Notes: generated by a model from the letters alone, not told the origin. Counted from the first letter of the stretch, positions 18,549 to 28,480 are shown. The stretch: 64,000 nt of DNA from Snodgrassella communis (GCF_914768045.1 NZ_CAJZCD010000002.1:62001-126000), one strand, 5' to 3'. Numbers and translations: made by a program.

Positions 18549-21134
18549 ATGTTAGAAGCCTATCGTACAGCCGCCATTGAACGTGAAGCGCTGGGTATTC
18601 CACCTTTGCCATTGACAGCAAAGCAAACAGAGGAATTAGTTGAATTGCTAAAGAATCCTCCTAAAGGGGAGGAAACATTTCTTGTTGATTTACTGTCGCA
18701 TCGTGTGCCACCAGGCGTAGATGATGCTTCTAAGGTCAAAGCATCTTTTTTGGGTGCCATTGCCGAAAAAACTGTTAGCAGTCCTTTAATTACCCCCACA
18801 TTTGCAGTGGAACTGCTTGGTACGATGTTGGGAGGCTACAACGTTCAGCCACTGATAGAATTTCTGGACAATGAGGAGCTGGCTGCTACCGCTGCCAATG
18901 CCTTAAAACATACTTTGCTGATGTTTGATGCTTTTCATGATGTAGAAGAAAAAATGCGTGCCGGTAATCAATATGCGCGCGAAGTGATTGAATCCTGGGC
19001 AAATGCAGAATGGTTTACCGCACGTGAAAAAGTACCGGAAAAGATTACCGTTACTGTATTTAAGGTGGCGGGTGAAACCAATACTGATGACTTATCACCA
19101 GCACCAGATGCATGGAGCCGCCCGGATATTCCTTTACATGCATTGGCTATGCTTAAAAATCCGCGTGAAGGTATTCAGCCGGATAAACCGGGCGAAGTAG
19201 GTCCAATTAAACAATTGGCTGAACTGAAAGCCAAAGGCAATTTGGTAGCGTATGTAGGTGATGTAGTTGGTACCGGTTCTTCACGTAAATCGGCTACCAA
19301 TTCGGTAATCTGGCATACTGGGCATGATATTCCTTATGTACCGAATAAACGCTTTGGTGGTGTTTGTCTGGGTGGCAAAATCGCGCCGATCTTTTTTAAT
19401 ACTCAGGAAGATTCAGGAGCGTTACCCATTGAGGTTGATGTCTCTAAACTGGAAATGGGTGATGTCGTTGATATTTTGCCATATGAAGGCAAAATTATTA
19501 AAAATGGCGCAACTGTTGCCGAATTTGAACTGAAATCTCAGGTTATTCTTGATGAAGTTCAGGCAGGGGGGCGTATTAATCTGATTATTGGTCGCGGCCT
19601 GACTGCGAAAGCACGCGAAGCACTGAATCTGGGACATTCAGAAGTTTTCCGCTTACCACAGGCTCCTGCGTCGAGCACTGCCGGTTTTACACTGGCGCAA
19701 AAAATGGTTGGTCGCGCCTGCGGTTTGCCGGAAGGACAAGGTATCCGGCCGGGTACTTATTGTGAACCCCGTATGACTACAGTCGGTTCTCAGGATACGA
19801 CAGGACCGATGACTCGGGATGAACTGAAAGATCTTGCCTGTCTGGGTTTCAGTGCTGATCTGGTGATGCAGTCTTTCTGCCATACGGCAGCCTATCCGAA
19901 ACCTGTGGACGTAAAAACCCATAAGGAATTGCCGCTGTTTATGTCTTCACGTGGTGGTGTTTCTCTGCGTCCGGGCGACGGTATTATTCACTCGTGGCTC
20001 AATCGCATGCTGTTACCGGATATGGTGGGTACAGGCGGTGATTCGCACACCCGTTTCCCGCTGGGTATTTCATTTCCAGCCGGTTCAGGTCTGGTGGCTT
20101 TTGCTGCTGCTACTGGTGTAATGCCGCTGGATATGCCTGAATCTGTATTGGTACGCTTTTCCGGTACCATGCAGCCGGGTATTACTTTGCGTGATCTGGT
20201 TAATGCCATTCCCTTGCAGGCCATTAAGGAAGGCCTGCTGACTGTGGCCAAAGCTGGCAAAAAAAATATTTTCTCTGGCCGTATTCTGGAAATCGAAGGT
20301 TTGCCGGATTTGAAAGTAGAGCAGGCTTTCGAGTTGACTGATGCGTCTGCTGAACGTTCCGCTGCTGGCTGTACTGTGAAGCTGCATAAAGAACCAATTG
20401 AAGAATACCTGAAATCCAATATTGTGTTGTTGAAAAATATGATTGCAGATGGCTATCAGGATGCCCGTACCCTGAAACGCCGTATTCAGAAAATGGAACA
20501 ATGGCTTGCAGAACCAAAATTGCTTGAGGCTGATGCCGATGCCGAATACGCTGCCATAATTGATATCAACATGGACGAAATCAAAGAGCCTATTCTGGCC
20601 TGCCCGAACGACCCTGATGATGTGAAAATCTTGTCTGATGTTGCCGGTACGCATATTGATGAAGTATTCATCGGATCCTGTATGACTAATATTGGTCATT
20701 ATCGCGCTGCTTCTGCCTTGCTTGATGGTAAAAGCGATTTACCAGTGCGCCTGTGGGTAGCACCACCAACTAAAATGGATGCTAAAGAACTTTCGGATGA
20801 AGGCTATTACAGTATTCTTGGACGCGCGGGTGCGCGGATGGAAATGCCGGGCTGTTCTTTATGTATGGGCAATCAGGCGCAGGCGCGTGAAGGCTCAACT
20901 GTGGTGTCTACTTCCACCCGTAATTTCCCAAACCGTTTGGGCAAAAATACTAATGTATATTTGAGCTCAGCTGAACTGGCGGCAATTTGTTCCAAGCTGG
21001 GACATATTCCCAGCATTGAGGAGTATCGCGAAAATATTGCCATTATCAATGATAAGGGTATTGAAATTTATCGCTATATGAACTTCAATGAAATTCAGGA
21101 TTATGTAGATGTGGCCGCCAAAGTTAACGTTTAG
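18549..21134 (+). CDS. acnB: Bifunctional aconitate hydratase 2 / 2-methylisocitrate dehydratase
   Basis: Interconverts citrate and isocitrate in the TCA cycle (AcnB type, [4Fe-4S]). The 861 residues are the usual AcnB length. It starts with the AcnB-specific HEAT-like domain ([22 protein letters not shown]). The swivel domain is in the first half ([17 protein letters not shown]), followed by the catalytic domains. Cluster cysteines are expected in [15 protein letters not shown] and in [13 protein letters not shown] (C-x2-C). AcnB is iron-responsive and can bind mRNA when it loses its cluster in other bacteria. It is monocistronic, with a terminator after it. Confidence 0.97.
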   Translation: MLEAYRTAAIEREALGIPPLPLTAKQTEELVELLKNPPKGEETFLVDLLSHRVPPGVDDASKVKASFLGAIAEKTVSSPLITPTFAVELLGTMLGGYNVQPLIEFLDNEELAATAANALKHTLLMFDAFHDVEEKMRAGNQYAREVIESWANAEWFTAREKVPEKITVTVFKVAGETNTDDLSPAPDAWSRPDIPLHALAMLKNPREGIQPDKPGEVGPIKQLAELKAKGNLVAYVGDVVGTGSSRKSATNSVIWHTGHDIPYVPNKRFGGVCLGGKIAPIFFNTQEDSGALPIEVDVSKLEMGDVVDILPYEGKIIKNGATVAEFELKSQVILDEVQAGGRINLIIGRGLTAKAREALNLGHSEVFRLPQAPASSTAGFTLAQKMVGRACGLPEGQGIRPGTYCEPRMTTVGSQDTTGPMTRDELKDLACLGFSADLVMQSFCHTAAYPKPVDVKTHKELPLFMSSRGGVSLRPGDGIIHSWLNRMLLPDMVGTGGDSHTRFPLGISFPAGSGLVAFAAATGVMPLDMPESVLVRFSGTMQPGITLRDLVNAIPLQAIKEGLLTVAKAGKKNIFSGRILEIEGLPDLKVEQAFELTDASAERSAAGCTVKLHKEPIEEYLKSNIVLLKNMIADGYQDARTLKRRIQKMEQWLAEPKLLEADADAEYAAIIDINMDEIKEPILACPNDPDDVKILSDVAGTHIDEVFIGSCMTNIGHYRAASALLDGKSDLPVRLWVAPPTKMDAKELSDEGYYSILGRAGARMEMPGCSLCMGNQAQAREGSTVVSTSTRNFPNRLGKNTNVYLSSAELAAICSKLGHIPSIEEYRENIAIINDKGIEIYRYMNFNEIQDYVDVAAKVNV

Positions 21135-21162
21135 AGCAAGACATTTTTAGTATTATGATAGA

Positions 21163-21188
21163 AAGACTACCGGAAGGTAGTCTTTTTT
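21163..21188 (+). terminator. Terminator of acnB
   Basis: AAGACTACC (21163-21171), tetraloop GGAA, GGTAGTCTT (21176-21184), followed by four more T. A GNRA-type loop and a U-tract make this a strong intrinsic terminator. Confidence 0.92.
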
Positions 21189-21480
21189 GTATGAGTAGAA
21201 TCTGATGATGCATATAATAGTCGGTATTAATAAATGCTTTTAGCATTTTTTATAAAATTAAGTATTAGATTGTGTGAATAAATTTTCGTATTACTGCTAT
21301 AATGAATCATGATTGTTGGTATTAATAACCTGAACTAAATTAGGTGTTTAAAACCAATTCCAAAACCTGTTCAAAGCCTTTATAAATATTAATTGTATTA
21401 ACCTGCTGATAAATTATTTTGGTTAGTTCTGGTTTTAATCTATGATAATAAAGATTGCTTCTCATGACAAAGGATAGAAA
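21189..21480. other. AT-rich intergenic region upstream of cysK
   Basis: About 290 bases without a convincing gene. It includes two similar short words, TCGGTATTAATAA near 21221 and TTGGTATTAATAA near 21316, about 95 bases apart, which could be sites for one regulator but may be chance. The cysK promoter must lie here. No riboswitch was recognised. Confidence 0.35.
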
Positions 21481-22413
21481 ATGAATATCGCCTCTAGCAT
21501 CACTGATTTAATTGGTAATACGCCATTGGTGCAGCTTAATCGTTTGAGTGCCGGGTTGCCTGGTAAGCTGGTGGTTAAACTGGAATTTTTTAATCCAGGC
21601 AATAGTGTTAAAGACAGAATTGCTGCCAGCATGATAGATGCAGCGGAAAAGGCGGGTAAAATCCATTCTGGTACTGTTATTGTAGAACCAACTAGCGGTA
21701 ATACTGGTATAGGGCTGGCTATGGTGTGTGCAGCCCGGGGATATAAACTGATTATCACCATGCCGGAAACGATGAGTAAGGAACGGCGCATGTTATTACG
21801 TGCATTTGGCGCTGAACTGGTTTTGACACCCGGTGCAGAAGGTATGGCTGGCGCCATCAGCCGTGCACAGGCTTTTGTGGATTCTGACCCACAGAAATAT
21901 TTTATGCCGCAGCAGTTTGAAAATCCGGCTAACCCTGAAATTCATCGTGAAACTACTGCGCAGGAAATATGGCATGATACTGATGGTAAAGTTGATATCT
22001 TTGTCGCTGGGGTAGGCACAGGTGGTACGGTTACCGGAGTTGGTGAGGTGCTGAAGGAAAAGAAACCTGGGGTGCAGGTTTATGCCGTAGAACCTGAGGC
22101 TTCAGCAGTATTGTCTGGTGGGTGTAAAGGACCGCATCCGATACAGGGTATTGGCGCAGGTTTTGTACCTAAAATTCTGAATACTCATGTTTATGATGGG
22201 ATTATTCAGGTATCTAATGATGCAAGTTTTGATACAGCCCGTGCTATGGCATCCAAAGAGGGTATTTTGGTGGGTATTTCTTCTGGTGCGGCAGTTTGGG
22301 CGGGTTTGCAGTTGGCAGCGAAACCGGAAAATAAGGACAAATTGATTGTCGTTCTGATTCCTTCTTATGGTGAACGTTATCTCTCTACACCATTATTTGC
22401 TGATCTGGCGTAA
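21481..22413 (+). CDS. cysK: Cysteine synthase A (O-acetylserine sulfhydrylase)
   Basis: PLP enzyme making cysteine from O-acetylserine and sulfide. The 310 residues show [16 protein letters not shown], the PLP lysine K44 in [10 protein letters not shown], the substrate loop [12 protein letters not shown], the phosphate-binding [16 protein letters not shown], and the C-terminal [11 protein letters not shown] and [10 protein letters not shown]. The ending is the CysK form rather than CysM. The ATG follows an AAAGGATAGAAA ribosome site. It is monocistronic. Confidence 0.96.
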   Translation: MNIASSITDLIGNTPLVQLNRLSAGLPGKLVVKLEFFNPGNSVKDRIAASMIDAAEKAGKIHSGTVIVEPTSGNTGIGLAMVCAARGYKLIITMPETMSKERRMLLRAFGAELVLTPGAEGMAGAISRAQAFVDSDPQKYFMPQQFENPANPEIHRETTAQEIWHDTDGKVDIFVAGVGTGGTVTGVGEVLKEKKPGVQVYAVEPEASAVLSGGCKGPHPIQGIGAGFVPKILNTHVYDGIIQVSNDASFDTARAMASKEGILVGISSGAAVWAGLQLAAKPENKDKLIVVLIPSYGERYLSTPLFADLA

Positions 22414-22434
22414 ATCCTACTTTTTACGATTAAT

Positions 22435-22464
22435 ACCGAATCAGTCAACTGGTTCGGTTTTTTC
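22435..22464 (+). terminator. Terminator of cysK
   Basis: ACCGAATCAG (22435-22444), loop TCAA, CTGGTTCGGT (22449-22458), then TTTTTT. One T-G wobble lies in the stem. Confidence 0.9.
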
Positions 22465-22568
22465 TTGCAGTCATAGCTGTGGTACAATTATTATGAATAC
22501 ATGTTCAGCCATACGCTCAAGCTAACTGGCTTTTATTTTGTTTTAAGCAATATACGTTGAGTAAACAA

Positions 22569-23069
22569 ATGATGAAAAAAACATTAGTATTATGTGTCAT
22601 AGCAGCCTTTTTAGGTGGTTGTTCATCTATGGATAAACCTTTATTGACTAGACATGGCGGTAAGCAAACAAAGCCGGTACAGGTTGTAAATGGGGCTGCG
22701 GCAAGTGCTGAATACCGTTTAGCTAGTAGCCACTGGTCTGATGTCGCTAAAATTCGTGATGAGGCTACCCGCTTAAGTTTTCAGGTTTCTCAGGGAAGTA
22801 TTACTAAAGTTCAGGCTGCGCAGTTGCTGGATCAGTTTCGCATAGCTCAAGTAGGGCATAACGTAGTAGATGACGATGTGTATGCTATTTATTTGCGTAG
22901 TGCTGTAGAAAGCCAACAAGGTTCAATTGATACTGCTCAATCCAAGGCTTATATTCAGACAGCTCTGGCAGGCTGGCAGCAGCGCTGGCCGGTAATGAGT
23001 TCTAAACCGGCTAATCCTGCATTTACCAACTTCCTGCTGGAAGTGATGAATATGAAGCCGTTACAATGA
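22569..23069 (+). CDS. Small lipoprotein of unknown function
   Basis: I do not recognise this gene's function. It encodes about 166 residues with an N-terminal KK, a hydrophobic stretch and a lipobox FLGGC, so an outer- or inner-membrane lipoprotein is predicted. The mature part begins with a Gln/Lys/Val-rich linker, then a mostly helical domain (SAEYRLASSHWSDVAKIRDEATR; VQAAQLLDQFRIAQVGHN). ATG at 22569 or 22572 is likelier than the TTG at 22557. It stands between cysK and ppiB with its own terminator, so it is a single-gene unit. Confidence 0.75.
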   Translation: MMKKTLVLCVIAAFLGGCSSMDKPLLTRHGGKQTKPVQVVNGAAASAEYRLASSHWSDVAKIRDEATRLSFQVSQGSITKVQAAQLLDQFRIAQVGHNVVDDDVYAIYLRSAVESQQGSIDTAQSKAYIQTALAGWQQRWPVMSSKPANPAFTNFLLEVMNMKPLQ

Positions 23070-23081
23070 TTTTGTATATAG

Positions 23082-23117
23082 AAATACCCTGTCTGTTAAA
23101 GTTGACAGGGTATTTTT
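23082..23117 (+). terminator. Terminator of the lipoprotein gene
   Basis: AAATACCCTGTC (23082-23093) pairs with GACAGGGTATTT (23104-23115), continuing into TT. The stem is 12 bp and perfect. Confidence 0.9.
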
Positions 23118-23163
23118 GAATCAAATTCTTTTGTGTCTAAAATGGTTGACTGTTACTCACAGC

Positions 23164-23197
23164 TAAAAAACAGGCAACCTGTAACTGGTTGCCTGTT
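23164..23197 (-). terminator. Terminator of ppiB
   Basis: On the minus strand, ACAGGCAACC and GGTTGCCTGT pair (23170-23196) and are followed by TTTTTT. It sits 13 bases past the ppiB stop and faces the plus-strand terminator of the lipoprotein gene. Confidence 0.9.
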
Positions 23198-23209
23198 GTG
23201 AAATGCTGG

Positions 23210-23701
23210 TTAAACGATTTCAGCCTTTTCAATAACAACATTTTCAACCGGCACGTCCTGATGGCCGCCATGATTACCGGTTTTTACGCCTTTGATTTTA
23301 TCAACTACATCCTGTCCTTCAACTACTTTACCGAATACAGCATAACCCCAGCCGTGTAAATCCGGTTTGGTGTGATTGAGAAAGTCATTGTCTTTCACAT
23401 TAATAAAAAACTGCGCACTGGCTGAATGAGGCTGCATGGTACGAGCCATGGCAATGGTATAGCGATCATTTTTCAGGCCATTATTGGCTTCGTTCTCAAT
23501 TGGTTCATGTGTTGGTTTCTGTTGCATGTCTTTGTCAAAGCCACCGCCCTGTATCATGAAATTATCGATAACACGATGAAAAATTGTGCCATCATAAAAG
23601 CCCTCATGCACATAACGTTCGAAGTTTGCAGCTGTTTTCGGTGCTTTCTCATGGTCAAGTTCGATGCCGATAACGCCAAAATTGGTAGTTAATTTAATCA
23701 T
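23210..23701 (-). CDS. ppiB: Peptidyl-prolyl cis-trans isomerase B (cyclophilin)
   Basis: Cytoplasmic cyclophilin that speeds proline isomerisation during protein folding. The 163 residues match PpiB. Typical features are [40 protein letters not shown] (catalytic Arg in FHRV), [22 protein letters not shown], and [18 protein letters not shown]. The start at 23701 is fixed by AGGAG before it and the family N-terminus; upstream codons are rejected. No signal peptide is present, so it is not the periplasmic PpiA. It lies 54 bases after fbp on the same strand. Confidence 0.95.
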   Translation of the reverse strand: MIKLTTNFGVIGIELDHEKAPKTAANFERYVHEGFYDGTIFHRVIDNFMIQGGGFDKDMQQKPTHEPIENEANNGLKNDRYTIAMARTMQPHSASAQFFINVKDNDFLNHTKPDLHGWGYAVFGKVVEGQDVVDKIKGVKTGNHGGHQDVPVENVVIEKAEIV

Positions 23702-23755
23702 TGGTATCTCCTGATGGGAGTGAAACAAAAAAGATTGCAGTGTTAGCTGCAATAA

Positions 23756-24736
23756 TTAGCTTGCATTATGCATAGCGGTAACATAGTCAACTTCTTCTTT
23801 ACTGCCAAGCACAACGGCTATGCGTTGGTGTAAGCCTTCTGGCTGAATATCCAGAATGTTCTGCTGGGCATTGGTAGCGGCACCCTGTGCCTGTTCAATT
23901 AACAGACTCATCGGATTGGCTTCATACATTAAACGCAGCTTGCCCGGTTTATCGGGATTACGCTGATCCTGCGGATAGGTGAAAATACCGCCACGAATGA
24001 GAATACGATGCACCTCAGCTACCATAGAAGCTACCCAGCGCATATTATAGTCTTTACCACGACAGCCGGTTTTGCCGGCCAGTAACTGGGCAATATAGTT
24101 TTGCATCGCTGGTTGCCAATGGCGCTGGTTGGACATATTGATGGCAAATTCAGCAGTGGCGGCAGGTATCTGCGGATTTTCTTGAGTGAGCTGAAACTGA
24201 TTTTGTTCATTAAGGGTAAACATGGCGATGCCGTGCTTTAAAGTCAGTACCAGAATCGTTTGTGGACCATACAGAACATAGCCACTGGCCAGCTGCTGCC
24301 GGCCAGGCTGTAAAAAGCTTTCAGTAGTAAGTGTGCCATCTGGTTTGGCTAATATTGAAAAAATGGTGCCGATGGAAATATTGACATCAATATTGGAGCT
24401 ACCATCCAGAGGGTCGAATAAAACCAGAAATTGCCCGTTGTCATTGGCTGTTACAAATGAGTCTTCTTCTTCGCTGGCAAGGCCGGCAATGGCCGGATTG
24501 GCTGATAAGGTATCAATCATAATCTGATTGGAAAGTACATCCAGTTTTTTCTGCTCTTCACCCTGAATGTTACCTGTATGTGCACTGCCCAGAATGTTAT
24601 CCAGCGCACCCAGACGGACTTCGCAGTTGATGTGCAGACATGCCTGACTGATGCTGATGATGACCTCAGGTAAAAATGGTGTGACAGTATACTTTTGTTG
24701 CTGTTGTTGCAGATAATCAGACAGTAAAACGGACAT
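23756..24736 (-). CDS. fbp: Fructose-1,6-bisphosphatase, class 1
   Basis: Gluconeogenic phosphatase that makes fructose 6-phosphate from fructose 1,6-bisphosphate. The 326 residues contain the metal-binding acidic cluster (GLASEEED), the FBPase core LFDPLDGSSNIDVNISIGTIFSI, and the substrate region YNMRWVASMVAEVHRILIRGGIFTYP. In an organism living on organic acids this is needed to build sugars for the envelope. It is upstream of ppiB and may be co-transcribed. Confidence 0.96.
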   Translation of the reverse strand: MSVLLSDYLQQQQQKYTVTPFLPEVIISISQACLHINCEVRLGALDNILGSAHTGNIQGEEQKKLDVLSNQIMIDTLSANPAIAGLASEEEDSFVTANDNGQFLVLFDPLDGSSNIDVNISIGTIFSILAKPDGTLTTESFLQPGRQQLASGYVLYGPQTILVLTLKHGIAMFTLNEQNQFQLTQENPQIPAATAEFAINMSNQRHWQPAMQNYIAQLLAGKTGCRGKDYNMRWVASMVAEVHRILIRGGIFTYPQDQRNPDKPGKLRLMYEANPMSLLIEQAQGAATNAQQNILDIQPEGLHQRIAVVLGSKEEVDYVTAMHNAS

Positions 24737-24841
24737 GCAAATACTCCCTTTTAAAATTGAGTACCATTATACAATAGCCTTGTCAGCCAGACTAAAGCTC
24801 CGGTGCAGTCAATCGGGCTGATCTGTGTTGGTTGTATGAAT

Positions 24842-25690
24842 TTAATTAATCTCTGAATGCAAAACAAAATGTGCGCTGTCATCCTGAGCCAGTAGTCGAG
24901 TCATCGGCGGTAACGCTTCAGCCAGTAGCTGCGGTAAAGTGTAGGGTGGATTGATGATGAATATACCACTGCCGTGCATACCAAAGCCATCTGGGCGCGG
25001 TGCATGGACATAAAGTTCTGCCTGAACGAAATTATCTGGAACCAGTTTTTGCAGGTTTTGTGGCAGTTTTTGGCTTTCTGCTCGACTCAGACATGGATAC
25101 CAGACGATATAGCAACCACTGGAAAATTTTTTCAGGGCAGCCTTAAGTGTATCCACTACCTGCTGATAATCTTGTTTTAATTCATAGGGTGGATCTATTA
25201 ATACGACTGCGCGCCGGCTGGGAGGTGGCAGCATTGATAACAGACCTTTAAAACCATCGTCACAGAATACTTGTGCGCGATTAGGTTGTTTAATGTTGCG
25301 CATGTTATTACGCAATAACTCTGCATCGGCCGGATGTAATTCAAACAGTCGCAGGCGATCCTGCTCACGTGCCAGAGCCTGAGCCAGCCACGGGGAACCA
25401 CAATAATGGTTTTCAGCGTCAGGCAGACAAGCTGTTACTGCATGACGAAAAGGTATCAGGCTGCTATCCAGATCTGTTGCAGCCAGAATACGGCCAATCC
25501 CTTCACGATATTCGCCTACTTTCTGGGCTTCATCGCTAATCAGATTATACAGACCGGCTCCAGCATGAGTATCTATATAGCAATACGGCTTATCTTTCAG
25601 TTTGAAATATTCCAGTACTGCCATCAGGCAGTAATGTTTAAGGATGTCGGCGTGGTTACCGGCGTGAAATGCATGACGATAGCTGAGCAT
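24842..25690 (-). CDS. rlmJ: 23S rRNA (adenine(2030)-N6)-methyltransferase
   Basis: SAM-dependent methyltransferase that modifies A2030 of 23S rRNA. The 282 residues begin with the RlmJ signature MLSYRHAFHAGNHADILKH and continue with YIDTHAGAGLY (SAM motif I) and the catalytic DPPY (VLIDPPYELKQDY). The C-terminal GSGIFIINPPYTLP is also family-typical. It is divergent from the glutathione transferase gene. Confidence 0.95.
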   Translation of the reverse strand: MLSYRHAFHAGNHADILKHYCLMAVLEYFKLKDKPYCYIDTHAGAGLYNLISDEAQKVGEYREGIGRILAATDLDSSLIPFRHAVTACLPDAENHYCGSPWLAQALAREQDRLRLFELHPADAELLRNNMRNIKQPNRAQVFCDDGFKGLLSMLPPPSRRAVVLIDPPYELKQDYQQVVDTLKAALKKFSSGCYIVWYPCLSRAESQKLPQNLQKLVPDNFVQAELYVHAPRPDGFGMHGSGIFIINPPYTLPQLLAEALPPMTRLLAQDDSAHFVLHSEIN

Positions 25691-25870
25691 GAGTGAGTGG
25701 CTGCTGTAAGAAACTATGAACTGAAACTATTATTGTACAGAATTTATGTGCACGGGCAAAAAAATCAATATCAATAGCAATTACTGAATCTGATGCCAAT
25801 TTTGTACAGAGAACAAGGCGTAAATGAGTTAAGATGTACTGAAATAAATACAATAGGAAAGATAAAGGCT

Positions 25871-26557
25871 ATGAGTTACACGCTTTATATTGGTAATAAA
25901 AATTATTCCACTTGGTCTATGCGGCCGTGGCTGGTGATGAAGCATTTTCAAATTGACTTTACTGAACAACTGGTGCGTTTTGATGGCTTTGCTGCTGATT
26001 CAGTTTTTAAGCAAACCATATTGCCACTGAATCCCTATGGTACCGTGCCGGTTTTAACCGATGGCGATTTGGTGGTGAGCGATTCTCTGGCAATCTGTGA
26101 GTATCTGGCTGAACGCCATCCACCATTACCTTTATGGCCACAAGATTACAAAGCACGTGCCAAAGCCAGAAGTGTGGTAGCCAAAATGCATAATGGGTTT
26201 AATCATATACGCAGGCATTTTCCAATGAATATTGAGGCGGTGCTACCAGAGATTGGCCAGATTGTGCTGCGTGATTTTCCTGCCGTAAAACAGGAAATCG
26301 ATTTTCTCGATCAGCATTTGTCGTCACTGCTTGCTGCATCGGCGGGAAAATACCTGTTTGGAGAGTTCAGTATTGCTGATGCCTTTTATGCCCCGATGTG
26401 TTTAAGGTTAAAAGGCTTCCAGATTCAGACTTCAGAAATACTGGCCAATTATATTAATACTCTATGTTCTACTGATGCTGTAGCAGCATGGATTGCTCAG
26501 GCACTTGAAGAAAAAGATTTCATTGCTATGGATGAACCTTATCGTATTGCACGCTGA
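25871..26557 (+). CDS. Glutathione S-transferase family protein
   Basis: A 228-residue GST-fold protein. The thioredoxin-like N-terminal domain opens MSYTLYIGNKNYSTWSMRPWL, where Ser in NYSTWS is the likely glutathione-activating residue; NPYGTVPVL (cis-Pro) and VSDSLAICEYLAE (glutathione-binding SD) follow. The helical domain has YLFGEFSIADAFYAPM. The start at 25871 is chosen for AAAGG before it and for family alignment. Detoxification is inferred; the substrate is unknown. Confidence 0.9.
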   Translation: MSYTLYIGNKNYSTWSMRPWLVMKHFQIDFTEQLVRFDGFAADSVFKQTILPLNPYGTVPVLTDGDLVVSDSLAICEYLAERHPPLPLWPQDYKARAKARSVVAKMHNGFNHIRRHFPMNIEAVLPEIGQIVLRDFPAVKQEIDFLDQHLSSLLAASAGKYLFGEFSIADAFYAPMCLRLKGFQIQTSEILANYINTLCSTDAVAAWIAQALEEKDFIAMDEPYRIAR

Positions 26558-26589
26558 AACATCATGTTCTGATAATAGTGAAGAGTGGT

Positions 26590-26628
26590 GCTGGTAGCCT
26601 GATTCAGCTCAGGCCACCAGCAGGAATT
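26590..26628. terminator. Bidirectional hairpin between the GST and dihydroorotate dehydrogenase-like genes
   Basis: GCTGGTAGCCTGA (26590-26602) pairs with TCAGGCCACCAGC (26609-26621) with one A-C mismatch and a 6-nt loop. It lies between convergent genes and probably stops transcription from both sides. TTTT follows six bases later on the plus strand. Confidence 0.7.
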
Positions 26629-27690
26629 TTATCCATTCAGGCTGCTTTTAATTTCCAAAGCCAGTTGCGGATTCCACATGGCGCCGGTGGCACTCATTAC
26701 CGCATCGGCTCCGACTAAGCGGTAAGCCTGATAATGTGCTGCACTACTTACTCCGCCAACACCAATAATCGCAAAATGATTATTCAGGCGTGTTCTTAAT
26801 CTGGCCAGACGTTCTACCATTTCCAGCCCCGCCCAGCGAATGGCCTCACCGCAGACGCCACCAGTAGGACGATCAAGCCCCAGCGCAGGTTCACCATTTG
26901 CTGTAACTGGTCTGGCTGATAAGGTATTAATCGTACTATAACCATCAACAGTGCCATCCAGCCTACTTAAAAGCGGAAAGATAACATCGTCATCGGCAAA
27001 GTAGGCCAGTTTCAGAAACAGCGGCTTATCAGGTACAGCGTTTTTGATTTCTTTGGCTATCCGTTCTACTTTATCAAAATCAAAACACAATAATTTGTTT
27101 ACGCCTTCGTTTGGACAGCTTAAATTGGCCTCCAAAATCGGTGCAGCAGTTTCGTCTACTAAGTGTGCAGCACAGGCATAATCTTTTTCTATGCTGGCTT
27201 CATTGCCGGCAGTACCCTGAAAGCTGCCAATAATATATTGCCCTTTTTGCGCAGCATTAACAGCTTCGGCCATATCGGGTTGCCAGATATCGGGATTAAA
27301 TGAAGGGACGCCAAAAGAATTGGTGATAGACAATGGAGTTGTGTAGTTGGTATCGGCCAGCACTGTATCGGTATTGGCTGACAATCGACCTGTAGGATGA
27401 ACAGAAAGCACATTGGGTAAAGGATGGCTGGCTTGAGCACGGGTGCGCACGGTTTTATAAACACACAAATCAAAACCATGATTGAATGCAGCTTTGACAA
27501 AGTTGGCATTCAGTAATGGTCCGGCAGGAATGCCAAAAGGCAGGTTAACTTGCAGATTGAGAAAGTTCTCAGTTTGCTTATTGTGCTCTATGGACGGTGC
27601 TGCACTACTAAAATCACCAAACGGGCCATGCTGATAGTTCTCTTCGTAGCTTAATGCAGGGTTGTAAAACGGAGTTAGGTTAGTTTGCAT
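26629..27690 (-). CDS. Dihydroorotate dehydrogenase family protein, class 1-like
   Basis: FMN TIM-barrel enzyme of the dihydroorotate dehydrogenase family, which oxidises dihydroorotate to orotate in pyrimidine synthesis. The motif is EANLSCPNEG, where the Cys at the catalytic-base position marks class 1 (cytosolic) enzymes; class 2 quinone-linked enzymes of most Proteobacteria have Ser there. Other marks: IPAGPLLNANFVKAAFNHGFD, YKTVRTR, FLKLAYF, STINTLSARP, GVCGEAIRWAGLEMV and IIGVGGVSSAAHYQAYRLVGADAVMS. There is no N-terminal membrane helix. The true substrate is inferred; it could be another class 1-like oxidoreductase. It has 353 residues and is monocistronic. Confidence 0.75.
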   Translation of the reverse strand: MQTNLTPFYNPALSYEENYQHGPFGDFSSAAPSIEHNKQTENFLNLQVNLPFGIPAGPLLNANFVKAAFNHGFDLCVYKTVRTRAQASHPLPNVLSVHPTGRLSANTDTVLADTNYTTPLSITNSFGVPSFNPDIWQPDMAEAVNAAQKGQYIIGSFQGTAGNEASIEKDYACAAHLVDETAAPILEANLSCPNEGVNKLLCFDFDKVERIAKEIKNAVPDKPLFLKLAYFADDDVIFPLLSRLDGTVDGYSTINTLSARPVTANGEPALGLDRPTGGVCGEAIRWAGLEMVERLARLRTRLNNHFAIIGVGGVSSAAHYQAYRLVGADAVMSATGAMWNPQLALEIKSSLNG

Positions 27691-27825
27691 TATTATCCTG
27701 ATAATCTGGTTTAATTTTTCTTTGTTTGATTATGTCCGTTAGGCTGTAATGTGTAGTAATCAGGTTGATTAGTTACATCTAGCTTTCTGTACATAATTCA
27801 TTGGAGCATACACCATGTCTTCGGG

Positions 27826-27857
27826 CATAAAAAAAGCTACGGCAATATGTAGCTTTT
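27826..27857 (-). terminator. Terminator of mscL
   Basis: On the minus strand AAAAGCTAC (27849-27857), loop, GTAGCTTTT (27832-27840), then T-rich TTTATG. It lies about 75 bases beyond the mscL stop. Confidence 0.8.
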
Positions 27858-27931
27858 GAATATTCTAAACAAAATAAATTTTAGCTGATGTGAAGTGTAC
27901 ACGACGTTTTAAAGCAAAATAATGATCTGGA

Positions 27932-28381
27932 TTAACTTAGCTCAGATGTGCAGTTCGGGCAGCGCTTGGCCTCAAGCGGAATTTCGGTACAGCATTGTGG
28001 GCACTGTTTAGTCGTGGTTTTGGGCGGGGGATTTTTATGCAGCTTATTAATTGCTTTAACAACCATAAAAATGGCGAAGCCTACAATAATCAGGCTGATA
28101 ACGGTGTTAATAAATAAGCCAATATTCAGGGTTACGGCTCCGGCAGCCTGTGCGGCACCAAGCGTTTCATAAGGGCCGGGCGATTTTGAACCATTGCGCA
28201 AAGTAAAAAACAGATTGGAAAAATCCACTCCGCCAATCAATAATCCGATTGGTGGCATAATGACATTGTCTACCAGTGATTTGACCATATTGGTAAATGC
28301 AGTACCTACTACCATACCGACAGCCAGATCAATTACATTGCCACGCAATAAAAAAGCTTTGAACTGTTCAAAAAATTTCAT
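27932..28381 (-). CDS. mscL: Large-conductance mechanosensitive channel with C-terminal zinc ribbon
   Basis: Pentameric inner-membrane channel that opens under hypo-osmotic stress. The 149 residues begin MKFFEQFKAFLLRGNVIDLAVGMVVG (TM1), then the periplasmic loop, then NIGLFINTVISLIIVGFAIFMVVKAINKL (TM2). The start at 28381 is fixed by AAGGAGG nine bases upstream. The C-terminus is unusual: instead of the usual charged helix it ends in a compact Cys cluster CPQC-x11-CPNC, a predicted zinc ribbon. This may replace the cytoplasmic bundle or sense redox or zinc. Confidence 0.93.
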   Translation of the reverse strand: MKFFEQFKAFLLRGNVIDLAVGMVVGTAFTNMVKSLVDNVIMPPIGLLIGGVDFSNLFFTLRNGSKSPGPYETLGAAQAAGAVTLNIGLFINTVISLIIVGFAIFMVVKAINKLHKNPPPKTTTKQCPQCCTEIPLEAKRCPNCTSELS

Positions 28382-28480
28382 ATCAGCCTCCTTGGCTGGC
28401 TTCAAATAAAATATCTAGTTTTTTCATGGTAGCGCGATTAAATAGGCAGGCAAACATGAGCAGAGTTATGTAATGTAAAA

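Noticed and set aside
20085-20699. 204-codon open frame on the minus strand
   Set aside because: It lies entirely inside acnB, has no ribosome site, and its peptide has no recognisable domain; it is a shadow of the coding strand.
21189-21480. T-box or SAM-type riboswitch before cysK
   Set aside because: No conserved T-box word or stacked hairpins; only AT-rich sequence with weak dyads.
24744-24841. Terminator after rlmJ
   Set aside because: GTCAGCC and GGCTGAT can pair weakly, but the loop is long and there is no U-tract.
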